Shown piece after piece: positions 15,280-23,660 of a stretch of 49,489 nt of DNA. The stretch covers positions 1-49,489 of the forward strand of contig JAIUMA010000019.1 of the NCBI GenBank assembly GCA_022565795.1, in the 5' to 3' direction. The DNA is from Balneolia bacterium (GTDB lineage Bacteria; Bacteroidota; Rhodothermia; Balneolales; Cyclonatronaceae). The notes beneath the pieces are model-generated. The model saw only the letters and a list, made by a program, of their open reading frames with translations, was not told the DNA's origin and made no database searches. Both the position numbers and the translations under genes were made by a program. Position 1 is the first letter of the stretch, and every line of letters starts with the position of its first letter.

Positions 15280-16170
15280 TTAAAATTGATCCCGATCCCA
15301 TCTGTATATGGCTCTTCGGTGGTCGCTGCTGCTGTTTGCGCATGTGTATAGCCTTCCGGATTCGGTCCATTGGTATTCGTAGGTATGTGTTCCTATAAGA
15401 ACTGGCTTATCTTCCGGGTTGCCATCAATGCGAATAACATAGGAGGAGCTTGGGGCAGAGAAACCGAGTAGTCCGGTTTCGCTTATCCGGTATGCTGTAA
15501 ATTTGCCATCCTTAGACGGTGTGAAACTGTGCTTCCAGCTTGGATCGTCCGGAGCAAAAAGGCCAATTCTGCGGCTGAATCTGCTGCGTGGGTAATGAAC
15601 AGCTGCGGGGCTTCCATCCATTCTGAAAATTCGGACTTCCTTGTCCGAGGTTTGTTCAACTACGAGCGCCGGAGGTTCTGGAACGGGTGCATCAGCGCAT
15701 TCGATTTCACTGGTTAATCTGTAGGTTAGCGGCGTTACGCTTAAATCCACCGTGAAAAAAGTACGCTCCACCTGACGGGGACCCGTCATTTCTGTCCTGC
15801 TGAAATAAAGCTTTTGGCTTTCAGGGTTAAAGCAGCCTAATCCTTCGGGCCGCTGGCCGTTGTCTCTGAGCTCTGCCGTTTGAGCATCAAACATAATCTC
15901 TCTTCTTTGTCCCGATTCTATGTCAAAAAGCAGCGTTTTTCTAAATCGCACAGGCCTGTCCGGGTCAGGTCCTGGTTCTTCCGCAAGTTCTGTAAGTACA
16001 ATCCAGCGTTCATCGGGTGATACCGAAAAGTCGCAGCTGAGATTTTGAGATGAGGTTACTACCGGTGCTCCGAGTGTATCAGGGTAATGTATTTCTGTAC
16101 AGGCAAAAAGGGCAGCAGTGCTTATGATCGCAATGAAAGATAAATCCGAAAGTTTCGGGAATGGATTCAT
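15280..16170 (-). CDS. Lipoprotein of unknown function, propeller-like
   Basis: A 296-residue protein with a lipoprotein signal (lipobox ALFAC, cysteine at about residue 24). Repeats of the type SPDERWIVLTE, ESQKLYFSR, DGKFTAYRIS and SGRLYTC suggest blades of a beta-propeller such as TolB/WD40-like folds, but no family is clear. It contains several arginine-rich stretches (HYPRSRFSRRIG). It lies tail-on behind ggt with a repeat-bearing gap between, and is divergent from the small membrane protein that follows. Confidence 0.65.
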   Translation of the reverse strand: MNPFPKLSDLSFIAIISTAALFACTEIHYPDTLGAPVVTSSQNLSCDFSVSPDERWIVLTELAEEPGPDPDRPVRFRKTLLFDIESGQRREIMFDAQTAELRDNGQRPEGLGCFNPESQKLYFSRTEMTGPRQVERTFFTVDLSVTPLTYRLTSEIECADAPVPEPPALVVEQTSDKEVRIFRMDGSPAAVHYPRSRFSRRIGLFAPDDPSWKHSFTPSKDGKFTAYRISETGLLGFSAPSSSYVIRIDGNPEDKPVLIGTHTYEYQWTESGRLYTCANSSSDHRRAIYRWDRDQF

Positions 16171-16274
16171 AATTGGGTGTCTCTGGTTTGCGGGGTGGAA
16201 TTGAAGTATAATAAAACTTTGAAATAGAATAATTATAATAATCTGTTACAGACATATCATTTCTGCTATTCCCT

Positions 16275-16559
16275 ATGAACAAAAAATATATCATCCCTGT
16301 ACTGGCTGGCTTTACCTTTTTACTTGGTCTTGCTGCACTGACGCTACCCTTCCTACCCATAGGATGGCCGCTTATGGCAATCACGGCACTTTTAGTGATG
16401 CCTTACTTCAAAAAAGCACAAAAAGGCTTTAGCTGGATTGCTGATAAAGACTCCAGCGGACTACTTCTAAAAGGAGCTGATGCTGTCATCGAGCTCTACC
16501 ACTGGGCCGATGAAGACAAAAAAGCCGATGAAATTGATGATGCAGTAAACGGGGATTAG
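16275..16559 (+). CDS. Small PGPGW-like membrane protein
   Basis: A 94-residue protein with two membrane helices separated by a short turn: IIPVLAGFTFLLGLAALTLPFL, then PIGWPLMAITALLVMPYF, followed by a basic and acidic cytoplasmic tail. The PFLPIGWP turn resembles the LPGPGW turn of the PGPGW/YbaN-like small membrane proteins, which are of unknown function. The ATG is the first in frame after the divergent gap of 104 bases. Confidence 0.65.
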   Translation: MNKKYIIPVLAGFTFLLGLAALTLPFLPIGWPLMAITALLVMPYFKKAQKGFSWIADKDSSGLLLKGADAVIELYHWADEDKKADEIDDAVNGD

Positions 16560-16576
16560 GGTGGGCGCTTCGCTTA

Positions 16577-16590
16577 ATGTTGAGTGTTGA
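16577..16590. repeat. Tandem 7-bp repeat (RTGTTGA x2)
   Basis: ATGTTGA and GTGTTGA head to tail, followed by ATGGGCG, shortly after the stop of the small membrane protein. Two units alone could be chance; the placement matches the other heptamer tracts. Confidence 0.4.
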
Positions 16591-16870
16591 ATGGGCGGGG
16601 TGAGTTCGTGAATTGATTTAATATTGCACTAACGATTTGAACGCGACCATCCCAAAATCATGGGCCATCAACCAAATTCCATAAATCATGTTCCTTCTTA
16701 CTTAGTTATAATCCCACCTCAAAAGCCCCAAAAACAGGCAATCTAACATGTATGTCTTCTTGATAATTAATCACGCGTAAAAGCAGGGCTGACCCATCCG
16801 GAAAATCAGTGAAAAATTATTTCATAAAATTGTCAGCGTATAGTGGGTTGTGATTGAGGGAGATGCCTTC

Positions 16871-16951
16871 TGAAAGCGGTTTGCAAAGACGTGTATAGCG
16901 TTTCCGGGAGCGGTTTGTCGTTTGAAATGCCTGCAAAAAGTGATAACTTAG
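16871..16951 (+). promoter_or_regulatory. Possible LacI-type operator and -33/-7 promoter
   Basis: TGAAAGCGGTTTGCA (16871-16885) has the AAnCGnTT core of LacI-family operators, and a second AGCGGTTTG lies at 16909-16917. Just downstream, TTTG (16921-16924), a 19-base spacer and TAACTTAG (16944-16951) match the Bacteroidota promoter TTTG/TAnnTTTG with one mismatch. A LacI-type repressor sensing a sugar would fit the sugar porter and beta-glucosidase that follow, but no regulator gene is nearby. The evidence is short motifs only. Confidence 0.35.
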
Positions 16952-17003
16952 CCATGTTGTCTCAGTATCCTTATGTCTCGTGCGAAGAGTATGAAAAAAA
17001 TAT

Positions 17004-18575
17004 ATGACTGATAAGCAATTTTATGTCATCAGGGTTGCACTAATTGTTGCGCTTGGTGGCTTTTTGATGGGGTTTGATGCCTCGGTTATCTCAGGAGTTG
17101 TACGCTACATTGGCCCGGAATTCGGTCTCTCGAGCCTGCAAATTGGCTGGGCCGTTGGTTCACTCACGCTTACTTCTACGCTGGCCATGCTCTTTGCAGG
17201 TCCGCTATCAGACCGCTTCGGTCGCCGGGGGATTCTTAAGGCAGCGGCAGTACTTTTCGCCATCTCAGCTATTGGCTCGGCTTTGGCTACTGACTTCACC
17301 ACTTTTGTAATTGCCCGCATGATTGGCGGATTCGGCGTGGGCGCTGCCCTGATTATTGCGCCCATGTATATAGCCGAAATTGCTCCACCGAAAAGCAGGG
17401 GCAGGCTTGTCAGCTTTAATCAGTTGAACATTGTTGTTGGTATCTCAGCCGCGTTTTTTAGCAACTATCTCATCCTGCAGTGGTCCCAAAGCGATGCCGT
17501 GTGGGTGCAGTCAGTATTGATGGATGAGCACGCCTGGCGCTGGATGCTGGGAGTGGAGACTATTCCTGCCGTTCTTTACTTCGTTGGTTTGATGTACGTG
17601 CCGCAGAGTCCGAGATGGCAAATGATGAAAGGTATGCGCAATGAGGCCCGCAATACTCTGAACCTGGTATTTGAAGAGGCCGATACCGAACGACAGCTCG
17701 ATGATGTAGAGCGCAGCCTCGAAGCCGATAAAACCCGTGAGAAAGTTTCGCTTAAGGAAATTTTTCATCCTGCGTTAAGGTACGTTCTGCTTATTGGCGT
17801 AACCCTGGCTATTCTGCAGCAGATTACGGGTATTAACGCCGTCTTCTTTTATGCGCCGATGATATTCGAACAGTCAGGCATTGGCGCTGACGCCTCATTT
17901 ATGCAGGCGGTGCTGGTTGGCCTTACGAATCTCGCCTTCACCATTGTGGCCATTTTGCTAATTGATAAACTTGGCCGGCGTCCATTGCTGATTGGTGGCA
18001 TGGCGGGCATCACTCTGATGATGATGCTTCTGGCCTATGGATTTGGTTCGGCCACCTACGAAGTATCAGACGAGAGCCTGCAGACTACTGAGCTTCCGGT
18101 GGAAGCCCGTGAACTGCTGGCAGGCATGCACGGTATTAGCTATTCAAACGACGTTGCTTTTAAGAATGCCTTGATCGAAACGCTCGGAGATGAAACGGCC
18201 GCACAGTTTCAGTCAGAACTAATCATCGCCGCAATTGATATTAATCCGCGCCTTATTCTGTTTGCGATTCTCGGTTTCGTAGCATCATTTGCGGTTTCCA
18301 TCGGCCCCGTTATGTGGGTGATGTTTTCCGAGCTTTTCCCGCTGCGCGTGCGCGGATTAGCAATATCATTTGCGGGTTTCATTAATTCAGGCGTCAGTTT
18401 TCTTGTACAGCTTGTTTTCCCGTGGGAGCTTGCCACGCTCGGAAACAGCCTCACCTTTTTGATATACGGCCTTTTTGCCGCGGCCGGACTTTTCTTCATT
18501 TGGAAAGTCGTACCGGAAACAAAGAATAAATCACTCGAAGAATTAGAAGATCAACTTGTAACGAAAGATTCATGA
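17004..18575 (+). CDS. Sugar porter family MFS transporter
   Basis: An inner-membrane sugar:cation symporter of 523 residues with 12 predicted helices. Sugar-porter signatures are all present: GGFLMGFDASVISG in helix 1, DRFGRRG (70-76) after helix 2, PPKSRGRLVSFNQ, PQSPRW (200-205) after helix 6, QQITGINAVFFYAP (272-285) in helix 7, DKLGRRPLL, GPVMWVMFSELFP and the C-terminal PETKNKSLEELE. An extra loop of about 65 mostly polar residues (351-415) separates helices 9 and 10 on the predicted periplasmic side; XylE-type transporters have almost no loop there. The stop overlaps the start of the GH3 gene by four bases, so the pair should import the sugar released by that enzyme. Confidence 0.92.
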   Translation: MTDKQFYVIRVALIVALGGFLMGFDASVISGVVRYIGPEFGLSSLQIGWAVGSLTLTSTLAMLFAGPLSDRFGRRGILKAAAVLFAISAIGSALATDFTTFVIARMIGGFGVGAALIIAPMYIAEIAPPKSRGRLVSFNQLNIVVGISAAFFSNYLILQWSQSDAVWVQSVLMDEHAWRWMLGVETIPAVLYFVGLMYVPQSPRWQMMKGMRNEARNTLNLVFEEADTERQLDDVERSLEADKTREKVSLKEIFHPALRYVLLIGVTLAILQQITGINAVFFYAPMIFEQSGIGADASFMQAVLVGLTNLAFTIVAILLIDKLGRRPLLIGGMAGITLMMMLLAYGFGSATYEVSDESLQTTELPVEARELLAGMHGISYSNDVAFKNALIETLGDETAAQFQSELIIAAIDINPRLILFAILGFVASFAVSIGPVMWVMFSELFPLRVRGLAISFAGFINSGVSFLVQLVFPWELATLGNSLTFLIYGLFAAAGLFFIWKVVPETKNKSLEELEDQLVTKDS

Positions 18576-20866
18576 CCATCAGCCTTAGCCATTTTATTCC
18601 GGTTTTTATACTTGTAACTGCGCTGCTCTTTGCGGCCTGCTCTCAGCCTCAGGACGACGATTCCCCGCTTTATCTCGACCCGAACGCCTCCATAGACGAC
18701 CGCGTAGAGGATCTCCTAAGCCGAATGACGATTGAGGAAAAGGTTGGGCAGATGAATCAGCTTGATATCTCCGTCATCAGTCAGGATGATGCAGAGACCA
18801 TGGTTGAAATCGACCTGGACAAAGCCCGTGAGTTCATTCTTGAGCATAACACCGGCTCGTTCATTAATGGTGAGGCTGTTCCGCCTCAGCAGTGGTATGA
18901 ATTTCTGTCGCAGCTTACGCGCATAGCCGTTGAAGAAAGCCGCCTCGGCATCCCTATCATTTTTGGTATCGATCATGTGCACGGGCCGAGCTACATGTCG
19001 GAAACCACTATTTTTCCGCACAACACAAATTTGGGCGCTTCATTCAACAGAGAAAACGCCTATAACTCGGGCTGGGTGACTGCGCTTGAGATGGCTGATG
19101 TAGGCCATCACTGGAATTTTGCGCCAACCCTTGACGTAGGCGTGAATCAGCTTTGGTCAAGATATTACGAAACGCTCGGAGAAGATCCGCATTTGGTTGC
19201 CGAGATGGGGCGTGCGTATCTCGACGGCTACAAAAACAATGAGGAGATCTATCCGTACCGCCTTGCTTCCAATGCCAAGCATTTTATCGGCTACTCCGCA
19301 ACAGAAACCGGATGGAATAAAACGCCGGTTCAGATTGGAATCCAGGAGCTGTATGAAAAGCACCTTCCTCCGTTTCAGGCCGCTTTTGAGTCCGGTCTGA
19401 TGTCCATAATGATCAGCAGCTCTGATCTGAACGGCACGCCAACGCATGCCTCTTACGAGATCATCACTGAGTTGCTACGTGAGGATTTGGGTTTTGAAGG
19501 CGTCGTCCTAACCGATTGGGATGAGGTTGGAAAACTGGTAGGCTTTCACCGCTCGGCTCCGGATTTCAAGGAGGCTACTTATATGGCCGTTATGGCGGGA
19601 ATTGATATTAGCATGACCCCGCTTCATCTTGGTTTTTACGGCAATCTGCTGGAGCTTGTTGAGGAGGGTCGCATCAGCGAGCAGCGCATTGATGAGTCCG
19701 TTCGCCGCATCCTTCGCATGAAGTTTGAAATTGGCCTTTTCGAGAATCCCTTTCCGCGCAACGACCGGTTCGATCGCATCGGTACGGAAGAAAGTCGCCT
19801 TAAGTCGCTGCAGGCCGCTCAGGAATCTATCGTCCTCATGAAGAATGAAGACAACCTGCTTCCGCTTCAAAGTCCGTCGCGAATTGTGCTTACCGGGCCT
19901 TCGGCTGACAGCAAGCGAAATCTGGCCGGCGGCTGGACCATTGCATGGCAGGGCGGGGAAGAAGAGCAGTACCCGGAAAGCATGCACACTATTTACACTG
20001 CACTGCAGGAAGAGTTTCCAAACGCAACGATTGAATTCATTCCGGAGCTTCCGTCGCGTTCGGCCCAGCTCATGAATCGTCTGAATCGCGCTGATGTGAT
20101 CATTTATGCAGGAGGCGAAGAGCCTTACTCCGAGTTTTTGGGTAACATCACCGATTACAATCTGCCGGGTGATCAGCTGGAGGAGCTTAGCATGCTGGCT
20201 TCGTCAAATACGCCGGTTGCCTTGGTATTGGTTCAGGGGCGTCCAAGACTAATCACCGATGTCTACGATGATCTGTCAGCTGTACTGCACGCCGGACTAC
20301 CCGGCTTTGAAGGCGCCGAGGCCATCGCGAATGTTCTCAGCGGCTCGGCTAACCCGAGCGGACGCCTGCCGTTTTCTTATCCGCGCTATCACGGCCACTA
20401 CGTGAACTATAACTACAAGCCGAGCGAGATGTTTTTCTTCCATCCGGATAATCAGAATCCGTTTGAGGAACCTAATCCCGGAACCATGCTGCATATGTTT
20501 GGTCATGGCCTCAGCTATACAGATTATGCCTATAGCGACCTGGTGTTAAGCGCCGATGAAGTCCGCAAGGGTGAAAGCATCACGGCCAGTGTAACTATCA
20601 CGAATGAAGGCGAAATTGCCGGGCGCCATTCTGCATTATGGTACCTCACTCAGAAAGTAGGTACGGTTCCGAGACCGGTTCGGGAGCTGAAGCATTTCGA
20701 GAGCATCCATCTGGAGCCGGGTGAGAGCAAAACGCTCACGTTTGAGATTCAGCCTGAGCAGTCGCTTTGGTACCCGAACTCACGACGTGAAAGAGTGTAC
20801 GAGGGGGGAGAGTTTCTGGTGAGGGCCGGAGATCTGGTGCTTCCTTTTAATTTCGTCACAGACTAA
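18572..20866 (+). CDS. bglX: Glycoside hydrolase family 3 beta-glucosidase (lipoprotein)
   Basis: A 764-residue lipoprotein (lipobox LFAAC, cysteine at about residue 23) expected to hydrolyse beta-glucosides in the periplasm or at the cell surface. GH3 order is complete: MTIEEKVGQMNQ, the barrel with FGIDHVHG, NFAPTLDVG, a KHF triad (about 236-238), the nucleophile D315 in GVVLTDW, then the second alpha/beta domain (IVLTGPSADS, VALVLVQGRPRL, LPGFEGAEAIANVL, GRLPFSYP) and a C-terminal fibronectin-III-like domain (ITASVTITNEGEIAGRHSALWYL). Length and architecture match BglX-type enzymes. It overlaps the sugar porter by ATGA. The exact sugar linkage cannot be read from sequence. Confidence 0.92.
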   Translation: MTISLSHFIPVFILVTALLFAACSQPQDDDSPLYLDPNASIDDRVEDLLSRMTIEEKVGQMNQLDISVISQDDAETMVEIDLDKAREFILEHNTGSFINGEAVPPQQWYEFLSQLTRIAVEESRLGIPIIFGIDHVHGPSYMSETTIFPHNTNLGASFNRENAYNSGWVTALEMADVGHHWNFAPTLDVGVNQLWSRYYETLGEDPHLVAEMGRAYLDGYKNNEEIYPYRLASNAKHFIGYSATETGWNKTPVQIGIQELYEKHLPPFQAAFESGLMSIMISSSDLNGTPTHASYEIITELLREDLGFEGVVLTDWDEVGKLVGFHRSAPDFKEATYMAVMAGIDISMTPLHLGFYGNLLELVEEGRISEQRIDESVRRILRMKFEIGLFENPFPRNDRFDRIGTEESRLKSLQAAQESIVLMKNEDNLLPLQSPSRIVLTGPSADSKRNLAGGWTIAWQGGEEEQYPESMHTIYTALQEEFPNATIEFIPELPSRSAQLMNRLNRADVIIYAGGEEPYSEFLGNITDYNLPGDQLEELSMLASSNTPVALVLVQGRPRLITDVYDDLSAVLHAGLPGFEGAEAIANVLSGSANPSGRLPFSYPRYHGHYVNYNYKPSEMFFFHPDNQNPFEEPNPGTMLHMFGHGLSYTDYAYSDLVLSADEVRKGESITASVTITNEGEIAGRHSALWYLTQKVGTVPRPVRELKHFESIHLEPGESKTLTFEIQPEQSLWYPNSRRERVYEGGEFLVRAGDLVLPFNFVTD

Positions 20867-20872
20867 AAAAGC

Positions 20873-20904
20873 AAAATGCGCATCGCAAGGGGTGGTGCGC
20901 TTTT
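20873..20904 (+). terminator. Probable terminator of the porter-GH3 operon
   Basis: GCGCA (20878-20882) pairs with TGCGC (20896-20900), flanked by AAAA and TTTT that extend the stem. The T-run is short, so termination may be partial. Confidence 0.5.
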
Positions 20905-20977
20905 AATCAAAAAGTGTTAACTGGAAAATACGTTGATATCGACTAAACCGTCAGTAAGAACGGGACAAAATGAATCG

Positions 20978-21781
20978 ATGGGCACGATGGTGCTCAACTT
21001 TTGGAATGGAAACCGTTCTGAGGAAAGGCAGGACTACGAGCGTAAAGTACTCATCACGCTTCTTGAAGCCACCGAACCCGAATGGGGAGGCTGGGAGATT
21101 CAGGAGCATTTGGATACGTATCCGGGCGATGAAGAGTCACGCGCTTTCACTCACAAAGGCCATGATGTGCTGGTGACCGTAGCCGGAAACCTGAAGTTTG
21201 AAGGGCAGAAGTTGCACATCATCCCGGATCCTCTCACGCGTAACCTGCTTGGCTATCGCATCCCAGTTATCCGAAAAAGTGATGCGCATCTTTTTCGCAA
21301 TATTGAACAAATTGAGGAATTGAGAAAGCTGACCCACGGCATTCCTGAAACCTGGAGCGACGCAGAAATTTTCCGCCAAAATGGTTTTAAAGTTGCTGAA
21401 GAAGGGACTATTGACTCTATCTTCGACCTGCTTGAATCCGGCCGCTTCGACTACACCGCGCTTGGGGCGAATGAAATTCTGAGCATGTGCAGCAATCTCC
21501 ACGAAACGCATCCTGACCTCATGATTGAGCCATCGCTGATGCTCTGCTATCCAATTCCGCTTGTCTTTTATGTGCATCCCGATCAGCACGAAATAGCCAA
21601 TAGGATTGAAGTCGGCATGAAACGGATTTCAATCTCAGGCGATTTGGATGATCTTTTCAAAGCCCACTATGGCGACATCCCTGAAAAACTCAGCCTCAGA
21701 AACCGTAAGACGTTCACGCTGGAAAACCCTATCGTCCCCGAAGCCTGCCGCTCTGCCATGCCAGAAACAGGAGAGATTTGA
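20978..21781 (+). CDS. Solute-binding-protein-fold protein without a signal peptide
   Basis: From the ATG at 20978 it has 267 residues; a TTG at 20933 would add 15. The layout resembles the SBP_bac_3-like proteins seen outside ABC operons: RKVLITLLEATEPEWGGWEIQ, then HDVLVTVAG, IPDPLTRNLLGYRIPVI, an interdomain region, DIFDLLESGRFDYTALGANEI-type lobe 2 and LPL-like YPIPLVFYVHP. In this group the protein normally carries an export signal; here none is visible, so it is either cytoplasmic or the true start is missed. Ligand unknown. It follows the GH3 terminator and is convergent with an amidohydrolase. Confidence 0.6.
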   Translation: MGTMVLNFWNGNRSEERQDYERKVLITLLEATEPEWGGWEIQEHLDTYPGDEESRAFTHKGHDVLVTVAGNLKFEGQKLHIIPDPLTRNLLGYRIPVIRKSDAHLFRNIEQIEELRKLTHGIPETWSDAEIFRQNGFKVAEEGTIDSIFDLLESGRFDYTALGANEILSMCSNLHETHPDLMIEPSLMLCYPIPLVFYVHPDQHEIANRIEVGMKRISISGDLDDLFKAHYGDIPEKLSLRNRKTFTLENPIVPEACRSAMPETGEI

Positions 21782-21885
21782 TTTAAGGGCCGGAAGCGTA
21801 AAACTTCATCGGATTGATCGAGAACCTGTCCCCATTCAAAACGCAACACTTTTAAAATTAAAAATCGGGAGCGATAGCGACCACC

Positions 21886-23478
21886 TTACATTCCCGGCTG
21901 ACGGATCTCGTAATTCAGTCTCTCCTTTTCGGCCTGCACCATTTGGCGCACGTCTTCAAGCAGCTGTTTAGCGTCGAAAATGATGCCGTCTTTTATCGTG
22001 TACTTCACCCCGCCGGAGCGAACGGCTTCGTTGTTTTCGTTCAGGGTGATGGCGCCCGTGCCATATAGCAGCTGCAGGTTTTCGAGCGGGTTTGCGTCGA
22101 TTATGACCAAATCCGCCAGCTTGCCCGGCTCTATAGTTCCAATCTGATCGTCCATGCCGATTGCCTCAGCACCTTTAATAGTTGCCGCCTGAATAACCTC
22201 CAGCGGATGAAAACCGGCTTCACGAAGCATTTCCAGCTCGCGGATGTATCCAAAGCCGTAGGTCTGAAAGATATAGCCCGAATCTGAACCCGCAGCAACA
22301 CGCCCACCCCGGTTTTTGTACTCGTTGATGAACTGCATCCAGATGCGATAGTTCTCTTTCCACTGTATTTCCTGTTCTGTCCCCCAGTTGAACCAGTAAG
22401 AGCCGTGCGCAATCCTGCTCGGCTGGAAAAACTCCCATAGCGAGGGCAGGGTGTACTCTTCGTGCCACTCGGCCCGGCGGGCGCGCATCAGATCGCGGTT
22501 AGCATCGTAAATGTTGAAGGTCGGCACCATGGTGAAGTCGCGCCCGATGAGGGTATCCATCACGTAATTCCACCGCTCTGATCCCGGCTCGGCAGCCTGC
22601 TGCCAGAGCTTGCCGGCTTCCTCAAAACGGTGCTGCTCGTTCATGTAGTTGTAGTCGAGACGGTAGTCCTGAATAACGCGGTCGGTGAACAGCGCCTCGG
22701 GCAGACCGTACCAGTGCTCCATAGTTGTAAGACCCAGGGCAGAGGAGTCCAGTACGTTCATGCGGGTCACGTTCAGCTGGTTATGGTGTGAGGCCGAGCC
22801 CAGCCCGCGACGGTTGGCCTCATCAAGTGCGGCCTCCATAATATCGGGCCTCAACCCGAAAAATTTGATGCCATCGCCGCCCGCATCAGCTAAATTCCGA
22901 ACCCAGCTGCGCGCCTGATCCGGCGTGGTGATTGGGCCGGCGTGACCTCTTCCGAAGCTCAGGTATACGTGCAGCCTCGGAGCCGTGATCTCATTCCGCT
23001 CGCTGCGGTGCTTTTGCTCCAGCGACCACTCCAGGCCGTTATAGCTTCCCGGATCCCGAACGGTGGTAATACCATGCGCCATCCAAAGCTTGAATACGTA
23101 TTCGGCGGGAGTTCCCTGAGCCGATCCGCCCATATGGCCGTGAAGGTCCACAAACCCAGGCAGAATGTACATGCCTTCGACGTCAAGCTCGCGGGTGTTT
23201 TCGTCTGCCTGTGGTCTTCGCTGCTCATTGATGGGAACGCCCGGGTAGCCCACATTCACAATGTTCACAATCCTGTTGTTTTCTATGATGATATCCACCG
23301 GGCCGGTAGGCGGAGCTCCTGTGCCGCTGATGAGTATTCCGCCCCGGATGATGAGCCGGTCAAAAGGGCCTTCGCCCTCCGCGCGATCGGGTGCAGATGC
23401 CACTTGTGCGATTAGAGCTGATGAGCAAAAAAACGTGAGTGCAAGAAGAACGATGAGAGAAGAAATTCTGGAAACCAT
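21886..23478 (-). CDS. Secreted amidohydrolase
   Basis: A 530-residue exported metal-dependent hydrolase with a signal peptide (VLLALTFFCSSALIAQ). Amidohydrolase landmarks are IIENNRIVNI, the metal-binding motif GFVDLHGHMGG (HxH), GITTVRDPGSYNG, a lysine in GIKFFGLRPD, HHNQL, MEHWYG, the aspartate in AAGSDSG, and the C-terminal GTIEPGKLADLVIIDANPLE. It is about 80 residues longer than the other secreted amidohydrolase (10760-12118), with insertions around residues 240-380. The substrate is unknown; family members act on cyclic amides, dipeptides or related compounds. Confidence 0.87.
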   Translation of the reverse strand: MVSRISSLIVLLALTFFCSSALIAQVASAPDRAEGEGPFDRLIIRGGILISGTGAPPTGPVDIIIENNRIVNIVNVGYPGVPINEQRRPQADENTRELDVEGMYILPGFVDLHGHMGGSAQGTPAEYVFKLWMAHGITTVRDPGSYNGLEWSLEQKHRSERNEITAPRLHVYLSFGRGHAGPITTPDQARSWVRNLADAGGDGIKFFGLRPDIMEAALDEANRRGLGSASHHNQLNVTRMNVLDSSALGLTTMEHWYGLPEALFTDRVIQDYRLDYNYMNEQHRFEEAGKLWQQAAEPGSERWNYVMDTLIGRDFTMVPTFNIYDANRDLMRARRAEWHEEYTLPSLWEFFQPSRIAHGSYWFNWGTEQEIQWKENYRIWMQFINEYKNRGGRVAAGSDSGYIFQTYGFGYIRELEMLREAGFHPLEVIQAATIKGAEAIGMDDQIGTIEPGKLADLVIIDANPLENLQLLYGTGAITLNENNEAVRSGGVKYTIKDGIIFDAKQLLEDVRQMVQAEKERLNYEIRQPGM

Positions 23479-23660
23479 GATATGCTGGTAAAATCTTAAA
23501 AATCAGTTAATCGTGAGTTTGGTGCAGGAATCTAAGTAAAAATGTCGGAATTTCTGCACTGCTATCATCATGAATCAATTTTATTCGCACATAAAGCCTG
23601 TCTTTAGTAGTTTGGCTGTGTCCGATTCCGAATGCAATCACCTAACTTTACTTTTGTACA

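Larger units (their letters stand above)
16560..17003. other. Regulatory intergenic region before the sugar porter operon
   Basis: I see no gene here. It starts with two 7-bp units (ATGTTGA, GTGTTGA at 16577-16590) and ends with a possible operator and promoter for the downstream operon (16871-16951). The middle is plain AT-rich sequence. Confidence 0.6.

Noticed and set aside
16187-16221. Promoter for the small membrane protein (TTTG and AAACTTTG)
   Set aside because: The spacer is 23 bases and the -7 box has a mismatch at its first base, so it is too weak to list.
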